Notes: generated from the letters alone by a model not told the origin. A DNA stretch of 64,000 bases from Breoghania sp037026715 (GCF_037026715.1 NZ_JBANCG010000003.1:372001-436000); one strand, 5' to 3'; shown: positions 50,301-59,482, counted from the first letter of the stretch. Numbers and translations: made by a program.

Positions 50301-51653
50301 ATGACCGACGTTGCGTCCGGTCCGGACATTGCGTGCGGCCGTCTGCCCGCCGAAGCGTATCTGGACAATTTCGCCGATCTGCATCCCCCGCTCGATGCCC
50401 ACGAGGCGGTGGTGGAGGCGGACCGCTGCTATTTCTGCTTCGATGCCCCGTGCACCAAGGCGTGCCCGACCTCGATCGACATTCCGCTGTTCATCCGCCA
50501 GATCTCTACCGGCAACGATACCGGCGCCGCAAAAACGATCTTCGCGCAGAACATTCTCGGCGGCATGTGCGCCCGCGTCTGCCCGACCGAAACCCTGTGC
50601 GAGGAGGCCTGTGTGCGCCAGGAGGCGGAGGGAAAGCCGGTGAAGATCGGCCTTCTGCAGCGCCACGCCACGGACCGTTTCCTTGAGACCCGCCCGAAGA
50701 GCTTCGCCACGCGGGCGCCTGAGACGGGCAAGTCCGTCGCCATTGTCGGCGGCGGGCCGGCGGGACTTTCGTGCGCCCACCGGCTGGCGGAACTGGGCCA
50801 TTCGGTCACCATCTATGACGCCAAGCCGAAGCTCGGCGGGCTCAACGAATACGGCATCGCCGCCTACAAGACCGTCGACGGCTTCGCGCAGGAAGAGGTC
50901 GACTTCATTCTGTCGGTCGGCGGCATCGCGGTCGAAGCCGGCAAGGCGCTGGGGCGCGATTTCACGCTTGCGGACCTGAAGGCGAAGCATGACGCGGTGT
51001 TCCTTGCCATGGGGCTTGCCGGCGTCAACGCGCTGAGGCTTGAGGGCGAGGAGATGGAGGGCGTGCTCGACGCGGTCGATTATATCGCGCGACTGCGCCA
51101 GGCCGACAATCTTGCCACGCTGCCCGTGGGCCGGCGCGTCGTCGTCATCGGCGGCGGCATGACGGCGATCGACATCGCGGTGCAGATGAAGCGGCTGGGC
51201 GCGGAGGAGGTGACGATTGCCTACCGGCGCGGGGCGGGCGAGATGAAGGCGTCGGCCTATGAGCAGGAGCTGGCGCTGACGAACGGCGTCGTCATCCGCC
51301 ACTGGATGCGCCCGGCCGCCCTCATCGGCGCCCATGGCCGGGTGAGCTCCATCGTGCTGGAAGGCACAAGGCCCGGAGACGACGGTCGGCTTGAAGGCAC
51401 GGGCGAAACGTTGCGCCTCGAGGTCGATCAGGTCTTCAAGGCGATCGGCCAGACCTTCCTTGATGCGCCACTTCTGGGTGCCGTGCCGGCGCTGGAAGGG
51501 GGCCGCATCGCGGTGGACGAGGACGGACGCACCTCGGTTTCCGGCGTGTGGGCGGGCGGCGACTGCGTGGCGGGCGGCGAGGACCTCACGGTCGCCGCCG
51601 TCGCGGACGGCAAGGTCGCGGCCGATGCCATCCACCGTTCCTTTGGTCTTTAG
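50301..51653 (+). CDS. preT: NAD-dependent dihydropyrimidine dehydrogenase, flavin/Fe-S subunit PreT
   Basis: A 450-residue protein that passes electrons from NAD(P)H to PreA for reducing uracil and thymine to the dihydro forms. The N-terminal Fe-S region has RCYFCFDAPCTKACPTS and GGMCARVCPTETLCEEACVR. The FAD motif is AIVGGGPAGLSCAHRLAELG; the NAD(P)H motif is VIGGGMTAIDIAVQMKRLG. VSGVWAGGDCVAGGEDL closes the flavin domain. It resembles the GltD and N-terminal DPD modules. AGGAGG precedes the ATG. preA follows 14 bases later. A RutR site sits upstream. Confidence 0.95.
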   Translation: MTDVASGPDIACGRLPAEAYLDNFADLHPPLDAHEAVVEADRCYFCFDAPCTKACPTSIDIPLFIRQISTGNDTGAAKTIFAQNILGGMCARVCPTETLCEEACVRQEAEGKPVKIGLLQRHATDRFLETRPKSFATRAPETGKSVAIVGGGPAGLSCAHRLAELGHSVTIYDAKPKLGGLNEYGIAAYKTVDGFAQEEVDFILSVGGIAVEAGKALGRDFTLADLKAKHDAVFLAMGLAGVNALRLEGEEMEGVLDAVDYIARLRQADNLATLPVGRRVVVIGGGMTAIDIAVQMKRLGAEEVTIAYRRGAGEMKASAYEQELALTNGVVIRHWMRPAALIGAHGRVSSIVLEGTRPGDDGRLEGTGETLRLEVDQVFKAIGQTFLDAPLLGAVPALEGGRIAVDEDGRTSVSGVWAGGDCVAGGEDLTVAAVADGKVAADAIHRSFGL

Positions 51654-51667
51654 GGGAGAAGAGGACC

Positions 51668-52981
51668 ATGGCCGATCTTTCCAATTCATTTGTCGGCATC
51701 AAGTCGCCGAACCCGTTCTGGCTGGCCTCCGCGCCGCCGACCGACAAGGAATACAATGTCGTGCGCGCCTTTCAGGCCGGCTGGGGCGGCGTCGTGTGGA
51801 AGACGCTCGGCGACGGCGATCCGGTCGTCAACGTCAACGGCCCGCGCTACGGCGCGACGCATGGCAAGGACCGCTCGCTCACCGGCTTCAACAACATCGA
51901 GCTGATCACCGACCGGCCATTGCAACTCAACCTGCAGGAGATCAAGCGGGTGAAGAAGGCGTGGCCCGACCGGGCGCTGGTCGTCTCGCTGATGGTGGCG
52001 TGCGAGGAGGAGAACTGGGCCAATATCCTGAAGCTCGTTGAAGAAACGGAAGCCGATGGCGTGGAGCTCAATTTCGGCTGTCCGCACGGCATGTCGGAAC
52101 GCGGCATGGGCTCGGCCGTCGGCCAGGTGCCGGACTACATCGAGATGGTCACGCGCTGGTGCAAGAAGCACACGCGCATGCCGGTGATCGTGAAACTGAC
52201 GCCGAACATCACCGACATCCGCTATCCCGCACGCGCCGCGAAGAAGGGCGGGGCGGACGCGGTGTCGCTGATCAACACGGTCAACTCCATCACATCCGTG
52301 AACCTCGACCTGATGGCGCCGGAACCCACGGTGGACGGCAAGGGCACGCATGGCGGCTATTGCGGGCCGGCGGTGAAGCCGATGGCGCTCAACATGGTGG
52401 CCGAGATCGCGCGCGATGCGGAAACCCGGGGCCTGCCGATTTCCGGCATCGGCGGGGTGACGACGTGGCGCGATGCGGCGGAGTTCATGGCGCTTGGGGC
52501 CGGCAACGTGCAGGTGTGCACGGCGGCGATGACCTACGGCTTCCGGATCGTTGAGGAGATGATTTCCGGGCTTTCCGACTGGATGGACGAGAAGGGCTAT
52601 GCCTCCATCGACCAGTTCATCGGCCGCGCGGTGCCGAACGTCACCGACTGGAAGTTCCTCAACCTCAACTACATCGCCAAGGCGCATATCGATCAGGATC
52701 TTTGCATCAAGTGCGGGCGCTGCCACATCGCCTGCGAGGATACCTCGCACCAGGCGATTTCCGCGACGATCGCGGGCAAGCGCGGTTTCGAGGTGATCGA
52801 GGCGGAATGCGTGGGCTGCAACCTGTGCGTCAACGTCTGTCCGGTGGAGGGCTGCATCACCATGGAACCGATGGCCTCCGGGACGGTCGATCCGCGCACG
52901 GGCAGGCCGGTGGAGGCGGCCTATGCCAACTGGACGACGCATCCGAACAATCCGAACCGGGTGGCGATGCCTGCGGAGTAG
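51668..52981 (+). CDS. preA: Dihydropyrimidine dehydrogenase, catalytic subunit PreA
   Basis: A 437-residue subunit that reduces uracil or thymine. The N-terminal FMN domain is a dihydroorotate-dehydrogenase-type barrel: NPFWLASAPPTDKEYNVVRAF, GVELNFGCPHGMSERGMGSA, and the flavin-binding GIGGVTTWRDAAEFMALGA. The C-terminal part holds two [4Fe-4S] ferredoxin motifs: CIKCGRCHIACEDTSHQ and CVGCNLCVNVCPVEGC. It is the pathway's first reaction together with PreT, and the two are in one operon. After the stop, base composition drops abruptly into an AT-rich island. Confidence 0.96.
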   Translation: MADLSNSFVGIKSPNPFWLASAPPTDKEYNVVRAFQAGWGGVVWKTLGDGDPVVNVNGPRYGATHGKDRSLTGFNNIELITDRPLQLNLQEIKRVKKAWPDRALVVSLMVACEEENWANILKLVEETEADGVELNFGCPHGMSERGMGSAVGQVPDYIEMVTRWCKKHTRMPVIVKLTPNITDIRYPARAAKKGGADAVSLINTVNSITSVNLDLMAPEPTVDGKGTHGGYCGPAVKPMALNMVAEIARDAETRGLPISGIGGVTTWRDAAEFMALGAGNVQVCTAAMTYGFRIVEEMISGLSDWMDEKGYASIDQFIGRAVPNVTDWKFLNLNYIAKAHIDQDLCIKCGRCHIACEDTSHQAISATIAGKRGFEVIEAECVGCNLCVNVCPVEGCITMEPMASGTVDPRTGRPVEAAYANWTTHPNNPNRVAMPAE

Positions 52982-53087
52982 CGGTGGGATGCAAAAATAT
53001 TGGATGGACATGTGTTCTTGAGCACATGCATGGTCGCGTTTTTACGAATCTATGTATGTGCGCTGGGGAATCGTATATCATCATAAG

Positions 53088-53429
53088 ATGAAGAAGAATA
53101 TACGCGTGGGAACATTATGGGCATTCTTATCTGTGTCTGGTAGTACGCTGGGTGCGTGCTTTCTGGACCAAAGGTATAATTCGTACGTTTTTTATGCATC
53201 TTTAGCAATATCTTTGATGTGCTGTGCATGTCTAATGTGGGAGTACCTAGCTATGTCAAAAGAAAAATCCGATAATGCAGTATGGAAAGTCGGGAAATCG
53301 GGAAATATAACATTTAGGCGACATAGGTATGAAGGTAATGGTGTGTATTTCGAGGGTGAGGACGTGGGTGATATAGTTTCAGAGGACATGGAAATGATTA
53401 GAGGGAAATCTGATGAGCAAGGAAGATAG
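53088..53429 (+). CDS. Small membrane protein of unknown function (AT-rich island, first gene)
   Basis: A 113-residue protein with two N-terminal transmembrane helices: VGTLWAFLSVSGSTLGACFL and YVFYASLAISLMCCACLMW. A charged cytoplasmic tail follows: AMSKEKSDNAVWKVGKSGN, then FRRHRYEGNGVYFEGEDVG. Codon use is AT-rich, unlike the neighbours. The start ATG (MKKNIR) is the best; a Met 12 codons upstream is also in frame, and neither has a clear ribosome-binding site. The end overlaps the next gene by 17 bases. I do not recognise it. Confidence 0.6.
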   Translation: MKKNIRVGTLWAFLSVSGSTLGACFLDQRYNSYVFYASLAISLMCCACLMWEYLAMSKEKSDNAVWKVGKSGNITFRRHRYEGNGVYFEGEDVGDIVSEDMEMIRGKSDEQGR

Positions 53430-53676
53430 CTCTAGTAAACGCCCGACGGCAGTTATGATAGGATGCGGGGCGGCTTATTGTGGGACCGGCGTTTTATTCG
53501 ACGCTAAAGGGCAGAATTTGGTTGTGGATGGATTCAATGGGTACGAAAATAATGTCGATTTTGACATAAAGAACGCAGGAGATATTCATGCATCTCATAT
53601 AAATATTAAAAAATCAGAAGAAAATAATAGAAATTATAGAAAGAAATATATCAGAGGATGGCGGCCATCTGATTAG
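53413..53676 (+). CDS. Small soluble protein of unknown function (AT-rich island, second gene)
   Basis: An 87-residue protein, start ATG preceded by AGAGGG at good spacing and inside the end of the first gene. It is rich in Asn, Gly, Ile and Asp: AVMIGCGAAYCGTGVLFDAKG, then NLVVDGFNGYENNVDFDI and HINIKKSEENNRNYRKKY. It has no signal peptide or membrane helix. GTGVLFDAKGQ resembles GNGVYFEGEDV in the first gene, so both may carry a short related beta-rich unit. AT-rich codons confirm a foreign origin. Function unknown. Confidence 0.6.
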   Translation: MSKEDSSSKRPTAVMIGCGAAYCGTGVLFDAKGQNLVVDGFNGYENNVDFDIKNAGDIHASHINIKKSEENNRNYRKKYIRGWRPSD

Positions 53677-54021
53677 AATTTTCCCCATAAGTTTATTTTT
53701 TTCAATTTATTTTTTAAATATTATATTATTTTGTGAATGCTGGAGTTGATATTCTGGCCTATTTTATCAGATAGCGACATTCATTGGCTATTTGATTGAC
53801 TAATTGGAATTTTTTCGAAAAAAGACCATCTTCATGGTAAAGGCCTTTTGGGTGAACGTTTATGGTTTTCCCGGTATGTCATCCCCTTCTGCGCGGTAAC
53901 GACAAGCTGTGTGGGCTGACGGCGCGGGAGCGGGTGGCCGGATCGTGCTTGTGCTCGCCGACCAGAACGTTTCGTGGTTTGGCAAAGCCTCCGATCCACT
54001 TCCCTCAAACCCCAAACCGCT

Positions 54022-54663
54022 CTACGGAATGAGCGCGCGCAGGAACAGCGTTTTCAGCGTCTCTTCAGCCGTTTTCCGAAACTTCGGTTCTTCCACCGAG
54101 TGGCCCGTGATCGCGCGGATCTGGGTGTCGAAATCGGCGTAGTGCTGGGTCGTCGCCCACAGCATGAAAACCAGGTGATGCGGGTCCACCGGCTTCAGCC
54201 GGCCCTCCTCGATCCAGGTGCGGATGACGCCGGCCTTGGCGTCGACCAGATCGCGCAACGGTCCCTTCAGCACATCCATCATCACCGGCGCGCCTTCCAG
54301 AACCTCGTTGGCGAAGAGGCGGGAGGCTTTGGGGTTCGCAGCCGAATGCTCCAGCTTGCGGGCAATGTAGTCGCCGAGTTCCGATGCCGGGTCGCTCGCG
54401 ACGTCGAGCGCGCGCAGGGGCTTGAGCCATTCGTCCAGGATCTCTTCCAGAACGGCCTTATAGATCTGCGCCTTGGAGGGGTAATAATAGAGCAGGTTCG
54501 ACTTCGACATGCCCGCCTCGCGGGCGATCTGGTCGAGCGTCGTGCCGCGGAAGCCGAAGCGCGAGAATATCTCGAGCGCCGCCGCCAGAATGCGGTCGCG
54601 GTTGACCGTCTGGATGCGGGTCGCCTTGCGCGATCCCTGTCGGGCCGTGCCCTCGATACTCAT
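54022..54663 (-). CDS. rutR: TetR-family regulator RutR
   Basis: A 213-residue repressor. The N-terminal helix-turn-helix is at about 20-66: ILAAALEIFSRFGFRGTTLDQIAREAGMSKSNLLYYYPSK (in pieces, FSRFGFRGTTLDQIA and GMSKSNLLYYYPSK). Downstream are EVLEGAPVMMDVLKG and DPHHLVFMLWATTQHYADF, which match E. coli RutR from memory. RutR senses uracil or thymine and represses pyrimidine use genes. It is divergent from the aminotransferase gene and 3' to preT-preA; both have TTGACYATTTGGTCAR-type sites at the likely starts. It should therefore control the cluster; the ligand is inferred from the family. Confidence 0.93.
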   Translation of the reverse strand: MSIEGTARQGSRKATRIQTVNRDRILAAALEIFSRFGFRGTTLDQIAREAGMSKSNLLYYYPSKAQIYKAVLEEILDEWLKPLRALDVASDPASELGDYIARKLEHSAANPKASRLFANEVLEGAPVMMDVLKGPLRDLVDAKAGVIRTWIEEGRLKPVDPHHLVFMLWATTQHYADFDTQIRAITGHSVEEPKFRKTAEETLKTLFLRALIP

Positions 54664-55169
54664 CGGCGCCCACCCTCGCCACGCGTCGTCATCGGATCGT
54701 TTCCTCCTCCTTGTCCGCCCCTTAGCCGACCGGCGCGGCGTCTCCTGCTATAGCGCGATTTGAACCGCGATTTCACCCCAAGACCGCGCCGGGCACTTTT
54801 GCTGCGCCGCAGCGCTTCGAAAAAGCGCCCATTTTTCGCGCGCTTGCGCCCGCAAATCGAGCAAAATCCGCAACTTGGCGATGATTGCTTTTGCATCCGC
54901 GTGGATAGAAAATGACCTTGACCGCACTTACGCGGCACTCCTATCGTTATCTTGACCATTTGGTCAGAAATCGCAACGTGAGACATCGCCGAAGTCTTGA
55001 AGCTCTCGCAGGGTTGTCGCAGAGGTTTTCAGGGGCGGTTCGGTGTTTTCCGTCTTTTTCCGGTAATGGCGCCATGCGAATGCGCGCAAGGGAAACGGGC
55101 GGGCCGGTGCGGGGGCTGACCCATCCCGCGCGACCGCCAGGAAAGGCGGCGCGTTCGCTTGGAGGAATC
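54664..55169 (+). promoter_or_regulatory. Aminotransferase promoter region with a RutR operator
   Basis: A likely promoter has -35 TTGACC at 54918-54923 and -10 TATCGT at 54942-54947 with an 18-bp spacer. The operator at 54952-54967 overlaps the expected transcription start. GGAGG at 55161 is the ribosome-binding site. The rest of the interval, which also holds the rutR promoter, contains no gene. Confidence 0.55.
54952..54967. promoter_or_regulatory. RutR operator upstream of the aminotransferase
   Basis: TTGACCATTTGGTCAG, one base from the consensus dyad and 13 of 15 shared positions with the preT site apart from the third base of each arm. It is positioned at the promoter, as for repression. 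Confidence 0.82.
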
Positions 55170-56489
55170 ATGTCGCAGGCCGCCACCAACAATCTCGAAG
55201 CCTTCTGGATGCCGTTCACCGCGAACCGGCAGTTCAAGAAGAACCCGCGCATGCTGGTGGGTGCCAAGGACATGCACTACACGGCCGCCGACGGCCGCCA
55301 GATCCTGGACGGCACGGCGGGCCTGTGGTGCTGCAACGCCGGACACGGGCGGCCGAAGGTGGTGGAGGCGATTCAGAAACAGGCCGCCGAACTCGACTAC
55401 GCGCCGGCCTTCCAGATGGGGCACCCGAAGGCGTTCGAACTGGCGGCCCGGCTTTCCGCGATGATGCCGAAGCCGCTCGACCATGTGTTCTTCACCAATT
55501 CAGGCTCTGAATCGGTGGAAACGGCGCTGAAGACGGCGATCGCCTATCACCGCGCCAAGGGCAATGCGGCCAAGACCCGCCTCATCGGCCGTCAGCGCGG
55601 CTATCACGGGGTGAATTTCGGCGGCATCTCGGTCGGCGGCATTTCCGGCAACCGCAAGATGTTCGGCGGGCTTCTGACTGGCGTCGACCATATCCGCGAT
55701 ACGCACGACATCGAGCGCAACGCGTTTACCCGCGGCCAGCCGGAATATGGCGCGGAGTTCGCCGACGATCTGGAAAACGTCATCAAGCTGCACGATGCCT
55801 CCACCATCGCGGCCGTGATCGTGGAGCCGATGGCGGGGTCCACCGGCGTGCTGATCCCGCCCAAGGGGTATCTGGAGCGGCTTCGCAAGATCTGTGATGA
55901 CAACGATATCCTCTTGATTTTCGACGAGGTCATTACCGGCTTCGGGCGTCTTGGTTCGGCGTTTGCGGTCGATCATTTCGGCGTGGTGCCGGACATGGTG
56001 ACGACGGCCAAGGGGCTTACCTCGGGCACGGTGCCGATGGGGGCGGTGTTCGTCTCCTCCTCGATCTACGAGGCCTTCATGCAGGGGCCGGAGCACATGA
56101 TCGAGTTCTTCCACGGCTACACCTATTCCGGCCATCCCTTGGCGTGCGCCGCAGCGCTCGGCACGCTCGATACCTACGAGGACGAGGGGCTGATGACGCG
56201 CGGGGCGGAGCTTGCCGACTATTGGGCCGATGCGTTGCACGGGCTGACGGATCATCCGCATGTCATCGATATCCGCAACCTCGGGCTGATCGGCGCGGTG
56301 GAGTTGGAGCCGATTGCCGGCGAGCCGACCAAGCGGGCGTTTTCCGCCTTCCTCAAGGCATTCGAGGAGGGGCTGATGATCCGCACCACCGGCGACATCA
56401 TCGCGCTGTCGCCGCCGCTGATCATCTCCAAGGCGCAGATCGACGAGCTGTTCGGGATTCTCGGCAAGGTGCTGAAGGCGATCGACTAG
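55170..56489 (+). CDS. Beta-alanine (omega-amino acid)-pyruvate transaminase
   Basis: A 439-residue class III aminotransferase. PLP-binding features: SGSESVETALKTAIAYHRAKG, the Asp in LIFDEVITGFGRLG, and the lysine in VTTAKGLTSGTVPMGAV. MPFTANRQFKKNPRML is a signature of the beta-alanine:pyruvate group. It would turn beta-alanine or 3-aminoisobutyrate, the end products of reductive pyrimidine breakdown, into malonate or methylmalonate semialdehyde. GGAGG precedes the ATG. The RutR operator upstream ties it to the pathway. Confidence 0.93.
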   Translation: MSQAATNNLEAFWMPFTANRQFKKNPRMLVGAKDMHYTAADGRQILDGTAGLWCCNAGHGRPKVVEAIQKQAAELDYAPAFQMGHPKAFELAARLSAMMPKPLDHVFFTNSGSESVETALKTAIAYHRAKGNAAKTRLIGRQRGYHGVNFGGISVGGISGNRKMFGGLLTGVDHIRDTHDIERNAFTRGQPEYGAEFADDLENVIKLHDASTIAAVIVEPMAGSTGVLIPPKGYLERLRKICDDNDILLIFDEVITGFGRLGSAFAVDHFGVVPDMVTTAKGLTSGTVPMGAVFVSSSIYEAFMQGPEHMIEFFHGYTYSGHPLACAAALGTLDTYEDEGLMTRGAELADYWADALHGLTDHPHVIDIRNLGLIGAVELEPIAGEPTKRAFSAFLKAFEEGLMIRTTGDIIALSPPLIISKAQIDELFGILGKVLKAID

Positions 56490-56510
56490 AGGGAGGACGT
56501 CCACTCCGGA

Positions 56511-56646
56511 TGTCATTCCCGCGAAGGCGGGAATCCAGCAACCATCAGGGTTTGGTTGTCTGGCACGCAATTGGAGGATGAGCGGGGCATTCGGCGAACC
56601 GCCCCGCCCCGCTGTTTGCTGGATCCCCGCCTTCGCGGGGATGACA
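56511..56646. repeat. Family A intergenic palindromic repeat
   Basis: TGTCATTCCCGCGAAGGCGG at the left and GGATCCCCGCC...GGGGATGACA at the right with a variable centre. It fills much of 56490-56859, where there is no gene; a ribosome-binding site (CAGGGGGA) precedes the next gene. Confidence 0.8.
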
Positions 56647-56859
56647 ATCGAGTTTGTGGCGGGGGCGGAAGACATGGCCTTGCCAACGGATTTCAAAGCG
56701 CCCCGCCATGAGGGCGCGCGACAACGCGACGACTGGCCTTTCGGACAAAACCCGCGGCAAAAGCGGGAGCCGATCGGGCCGGACAAGAACCGAAGAGAGC
56801 GGAACAGAGTGCGGCGCGCAAGCGCCGGGAATGACATCGGCGATCAGGGGGACAGACGT

Positions 56860-58128
56860 ATGGCCGCAAGTACCGGAGCACCGGGCGAGAACCTGCGCAT
56901 CAACGCCGACAGGCTGTGGGACAGCTTGATGGAAATGGCGAAGATCGGGCCGGGCGTCGCCGGCGGCAACAACCGCCAGACGCTGACCGATGCCGACAGC
57001 GAGGGCCGCAGGCTTTTCCAGAAATGGTGCGAGGATGCCGGTATGACCATGGGGCTCGACACCATGGGCAACATGTTCATGACGCGCCCCGGCACGGAGC
57101 CGGATCTGCCGGCCGTCTATGTCGGTTCTCACCTCGATACCCAGCCGACAGGGGGCAAGTATGACGGCGTGCTCGGCGTTTTGGGGGCGCTGGAGGTCTG
57201 CCGCTCGCTCAACGATCTCTGCATCAAGACCAGGCACCCCATCGTCGTCACCAACTGGACGAACGAGGAAGGCACGCGGTTTGCCCCGGCCATGCTGGCC
57301 TCCGGTGTGTTCGCAGGCCAGCACACCGAGGAATGGGCGAAGGCGCGCGAGGACGCCAAGGGCCTGAAATTCGGCGACGAGCTTGTGCGCATCGGCTGGC
57401 AGGGCGATGAACCGGTTGGCAGCCGCAAGGACAAGATCAAGGCGTTCTTCGAGCTCCACATCGAGCAGGGGCCGATCCTGGAGGCCGAAGGCAAGGATAT
57501 CGGCGTCGTCACCCACGGCCAGGGCTTGTGGTGGCTTCAGGTCACGGTGACCGGCAAGGACGCGCATACCGGCTCCACCCCGATGCCGATGCGCCGCAAC
57601 GCAGGCCTCGGCATGGCGCGGATGACGGAGCTCGTCCACGAGATCGCCATGAGCCATCAGCCCAACGCGGTCGGCGCCATCGGGCACTGCGATTTCCATC
57701 CCAATTCCAGAAACGTCATTCCGGGCAAGGTGGTCTTCACCATCGATTTCCGCTCGCCCGATCAGACCATCCTCGACGGCATGAAGGCGCGCTTCGAGGC
57801 GGAAGCCCCGAAAATCGCGGAAGATCTGGGGCTTGGGCTCGAGATCGAGGTCGCCGGGCATTTCGATCCCGTCACCTTCGATGCGGGTTGCGTCAAGGCG
57901 GTGCGCGATGCGGCGGAGCGGCTCGGCTATTCGCACCGCGATATCGTTTCGGGTGCGGGGCACGACGCCTGCTGGATCAACCGCGTGGCCCCGACCTCGA
58001 TGGTGATGTGCCCCTGTGTCGACGGTCTCTCGCACAACGAGGCGGAGGATATTTCCAAGGACTGGGCGAAAGCGGGCGCCGACGTGCTGTTTCATGCGGT
58101 GGTGGAGACGGCGGAGATCGTGGGGTGA
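56860..58128 (+). CDS. N-carbamoyl-beta-alanine amidohydrolase (Zn-dependent)
   Basis: A 422-residue M20-type hydrolase that splits N-carbamoyl-beta-alanine to beta-alanine, CO2 and ammonia, the third step of the reductive pathway. The metal ligands lie in VGSHLDTQPTGGKYDG, TNEEGTRFAP and FELHIEQGPILE, with a later His in SGAGHDACWINR. The dimerisation domain has TGKDAHTGSTPMPMRRNAG. Allantoate amidohydrolase and L-carbamoylases share the fold, so the substrate rests on context: hydA, preTA and rutR surround it. The ATG follows CAGGGGGACAGACGT. Confidence 0.93.
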   Translation: MAASTGAPGENLRINADRLWDSLMEMAKIGPGVAGGNNRQTLTDADSEGRRLFQKWCEDAGMTMGLDTMGNMFMTRPGTEPDLPAVYVGSHLDTQPTGGKYDGVLGVLGALEVCRSLNDLCIKTRHPIVVTNWTNEEGTRFAPAMLASGVFAGQHTEEWAKAREDAKGLKFGDELVRIGWQGDEPVGSRKDKIKAFFELHIEQGPILEAEGKDIGVVTHGQGLWWLQVTVTGKDAHTGSTPMPMRRNAGLGMARMTELVHEIAMSHQPNAVGAIGHCDFHPNSRNVIPGKVVFTIDFRSPDQTILDGMKARFEAEAPKIAEDLGLGLEIEVAGHFDPVTFDAGCVKAVRDAAERLGYSHRDIVSGAGHDACWINRVAPTSMVMCPCVDGLSHNEAEDISKDWAKAGADVLFHAVVETAEIVG

Positions 58129-58599
58129 GGAACGGGTGGATCCGGCGCGAGTTGCGTGCGGAACGCGCGGTTTTGGCGTGATCTTTCCACCCGTCATCCC
58201 CGGCTTGACCGGGGATCCATTGGCATCTCTGCAGGTGTTCACGGCAGAGAGACGCACGGTAGCTCTGCGAGATCGAGGGACGCGACGCGATTTCCCTGGC
58301 CGACGGGGCATTCGATCCCCGATCAAGTCGGGGATGACAGACGGTGGGTGATGCGGGCGCCGAGGATGCGGCACCGCGCGGACAGGTCCCCTCTCCCCTG
58401 GGGAGAGGGTTAGGGTGAGGGGTGTCGGGTTCTCCGTATCCACGAGGGTTCGACACCCCTCACCCGGGCTTTCAGCCCGACCTCTCCCCATGGGAGAGGT
58501 TCTTTGGACGAAGCTCGGTGTTACCGCCGTCATCACCCGGCTCCGTCCGGGTGATCCATTCGGGGGCGGTGCGTGCTGTGACGGCAATGACGGAGGAGA
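58129..58599. repeat. Three repeat elements in the gap after the amidohydrolase
   Basis: A family A variant at 58191-58339 (CGTCATCCCCGGCTTGACC to GTCGGGGATGACAG), family C at 58385-58502 (CTCCGTATCC tag, CTCTCCCCATGGGAGAGG), and family B at 58528-58597 (TCATCACCCGGCTCCGTCCG). No gene is visible. Confidence 0.78.
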
Positions 58600-59076
58600 G
58601 TGGGGGAATTGACGGCTGAACTCAGCATTTCCATCGAGCCGGTGAACCAGCCGGAAATCGTCGAGCTGATCGAGTTGTCGGACGCCTATTCTCTGGCGCG
58701 CTATCCGGCGGAGGGGCATTTCGGCACGGATGTCGAGGGGCTTTCAGGTGACGATATATCCTTTGCCGTGGTGCGCGATGAGGGCCGGGCGATCGGCTGC
58801 GGGGCGCTGAAATGGAATGGCGACGGGACGGCTGAACTGAAGCGGCTGTTCGTGCGCGACGAGGGGCGCGGCAAGGGCGCTGCGCGCAAGGTGATGGTGT
58901 ATCTGGAGGATATGGCGCGGGCGCGGGGCGTCACGCGGATCGATCTGGAAACCGGGCCGCTCAATACCGAAGCCGTGGGGCTTTACGGCGCGTTGGGATA
59001 TGCCGAATGCGGGCCTTTTCCGCCTTACGAGGCGAACCCGTACAGCCTGTTCATGACGAAGGAACTGCGGGCCTGA
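58600..59076 (+). CDS. GNAT-family acetyltransferase
   Basis: A 158-residue GNAT protein. The CoA-binding loop is LFVRDEGRGKGAARKVMVYL; EAVGLYGALGYAECGPF is the C-terminal strand motif, and ETGPLNTEAVGLY matches the ArgA/YhhY-type group. The start is uncertain: GTG at 58600 gives the longest product, a TTG three codons later is an alternative, and the upstream GGAGGAG fits either imperfectly. It sits inside the pyrimidine cluster, but no link to the pathway is apparent. Confidence 0.85.
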   Translation: MGELTAELSISIEPVNQPEIVELIELSDAYSLARYPAEGHFGTDVEGLSGDDISFAVVRDEGRAIGCGALKWNGDGTAELKRLFVRDEGRGKGAARKVMVYLEDMARARGVTRIDLETGPLNTEAVGLYGALGYAECGPFPPYEANPYSLFMTKELRA

Positions 59077-59482
59077 GAGGGGCGGGAACAGGAGCGTACA
59101 TCCGATGTCATCCCGGGCGCGCCGCAACGTGAAACGTTGCTGCGCAGAACCGGGATCCGGGGCGGCAGACACCGGGGGTGGATCCCGGATCTGCGAAGCG
59201 TCACTGGCGTGCCGCATCGCGTCCGGGATGACGCTGGAGAGATCGAATGCGGGATTACGCCAGAGAGATTGAGAGGCGGAGCCGGAGAGATTGATACGCG
59301 GAGCCCGAGAGGTGGGGCGGCGGGGCCAGGGAGACTTCGGCGCGGAGCCGGGGGAATTGAGAGGCGAAACCGATTTCAGGGCCGGCGGGAGCGAACAGGA
59401 CCCGGACGACGAGGGATGAGGGGCGAGGTGCACCAAAAAAACAAGCGCCCGCCGGCACACCGATAAACCAGAGGAACCAGAC
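59077..59482. repeat. Family E repeat and a purine-rich degenerate tandem segment
   Basis: Family E at 59105-59242 (GTCATCCCGGGCGCGCCGCA to CGTCCGGGATGACGCTGGAG). From about 59243 to 59380 come loose repeats of GAGATTGAGAGGCGGAGCCG-like units. GAGGAACC at 59471 is the hydA ribosome-binding site. No gene. Confidence 0.7.

Larger units (their letters stand above)
52982..53870. other. AT-rich island inside the pyrimidine cluster
   Basis: Composition falls sharply between the preA stop and about 53870, with runs such as TTTTTTTCAATTTATTTTTTA and AATATTATATTATTTTG, and then returns to GC-rich. Two overlapping small genes occupy 53088-53676; 53677-53870 has no gene. I see no integrase, tRNA or clear direct repeat at the ends. 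It looks like recently acquired DNA. Confidence 0.8.
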
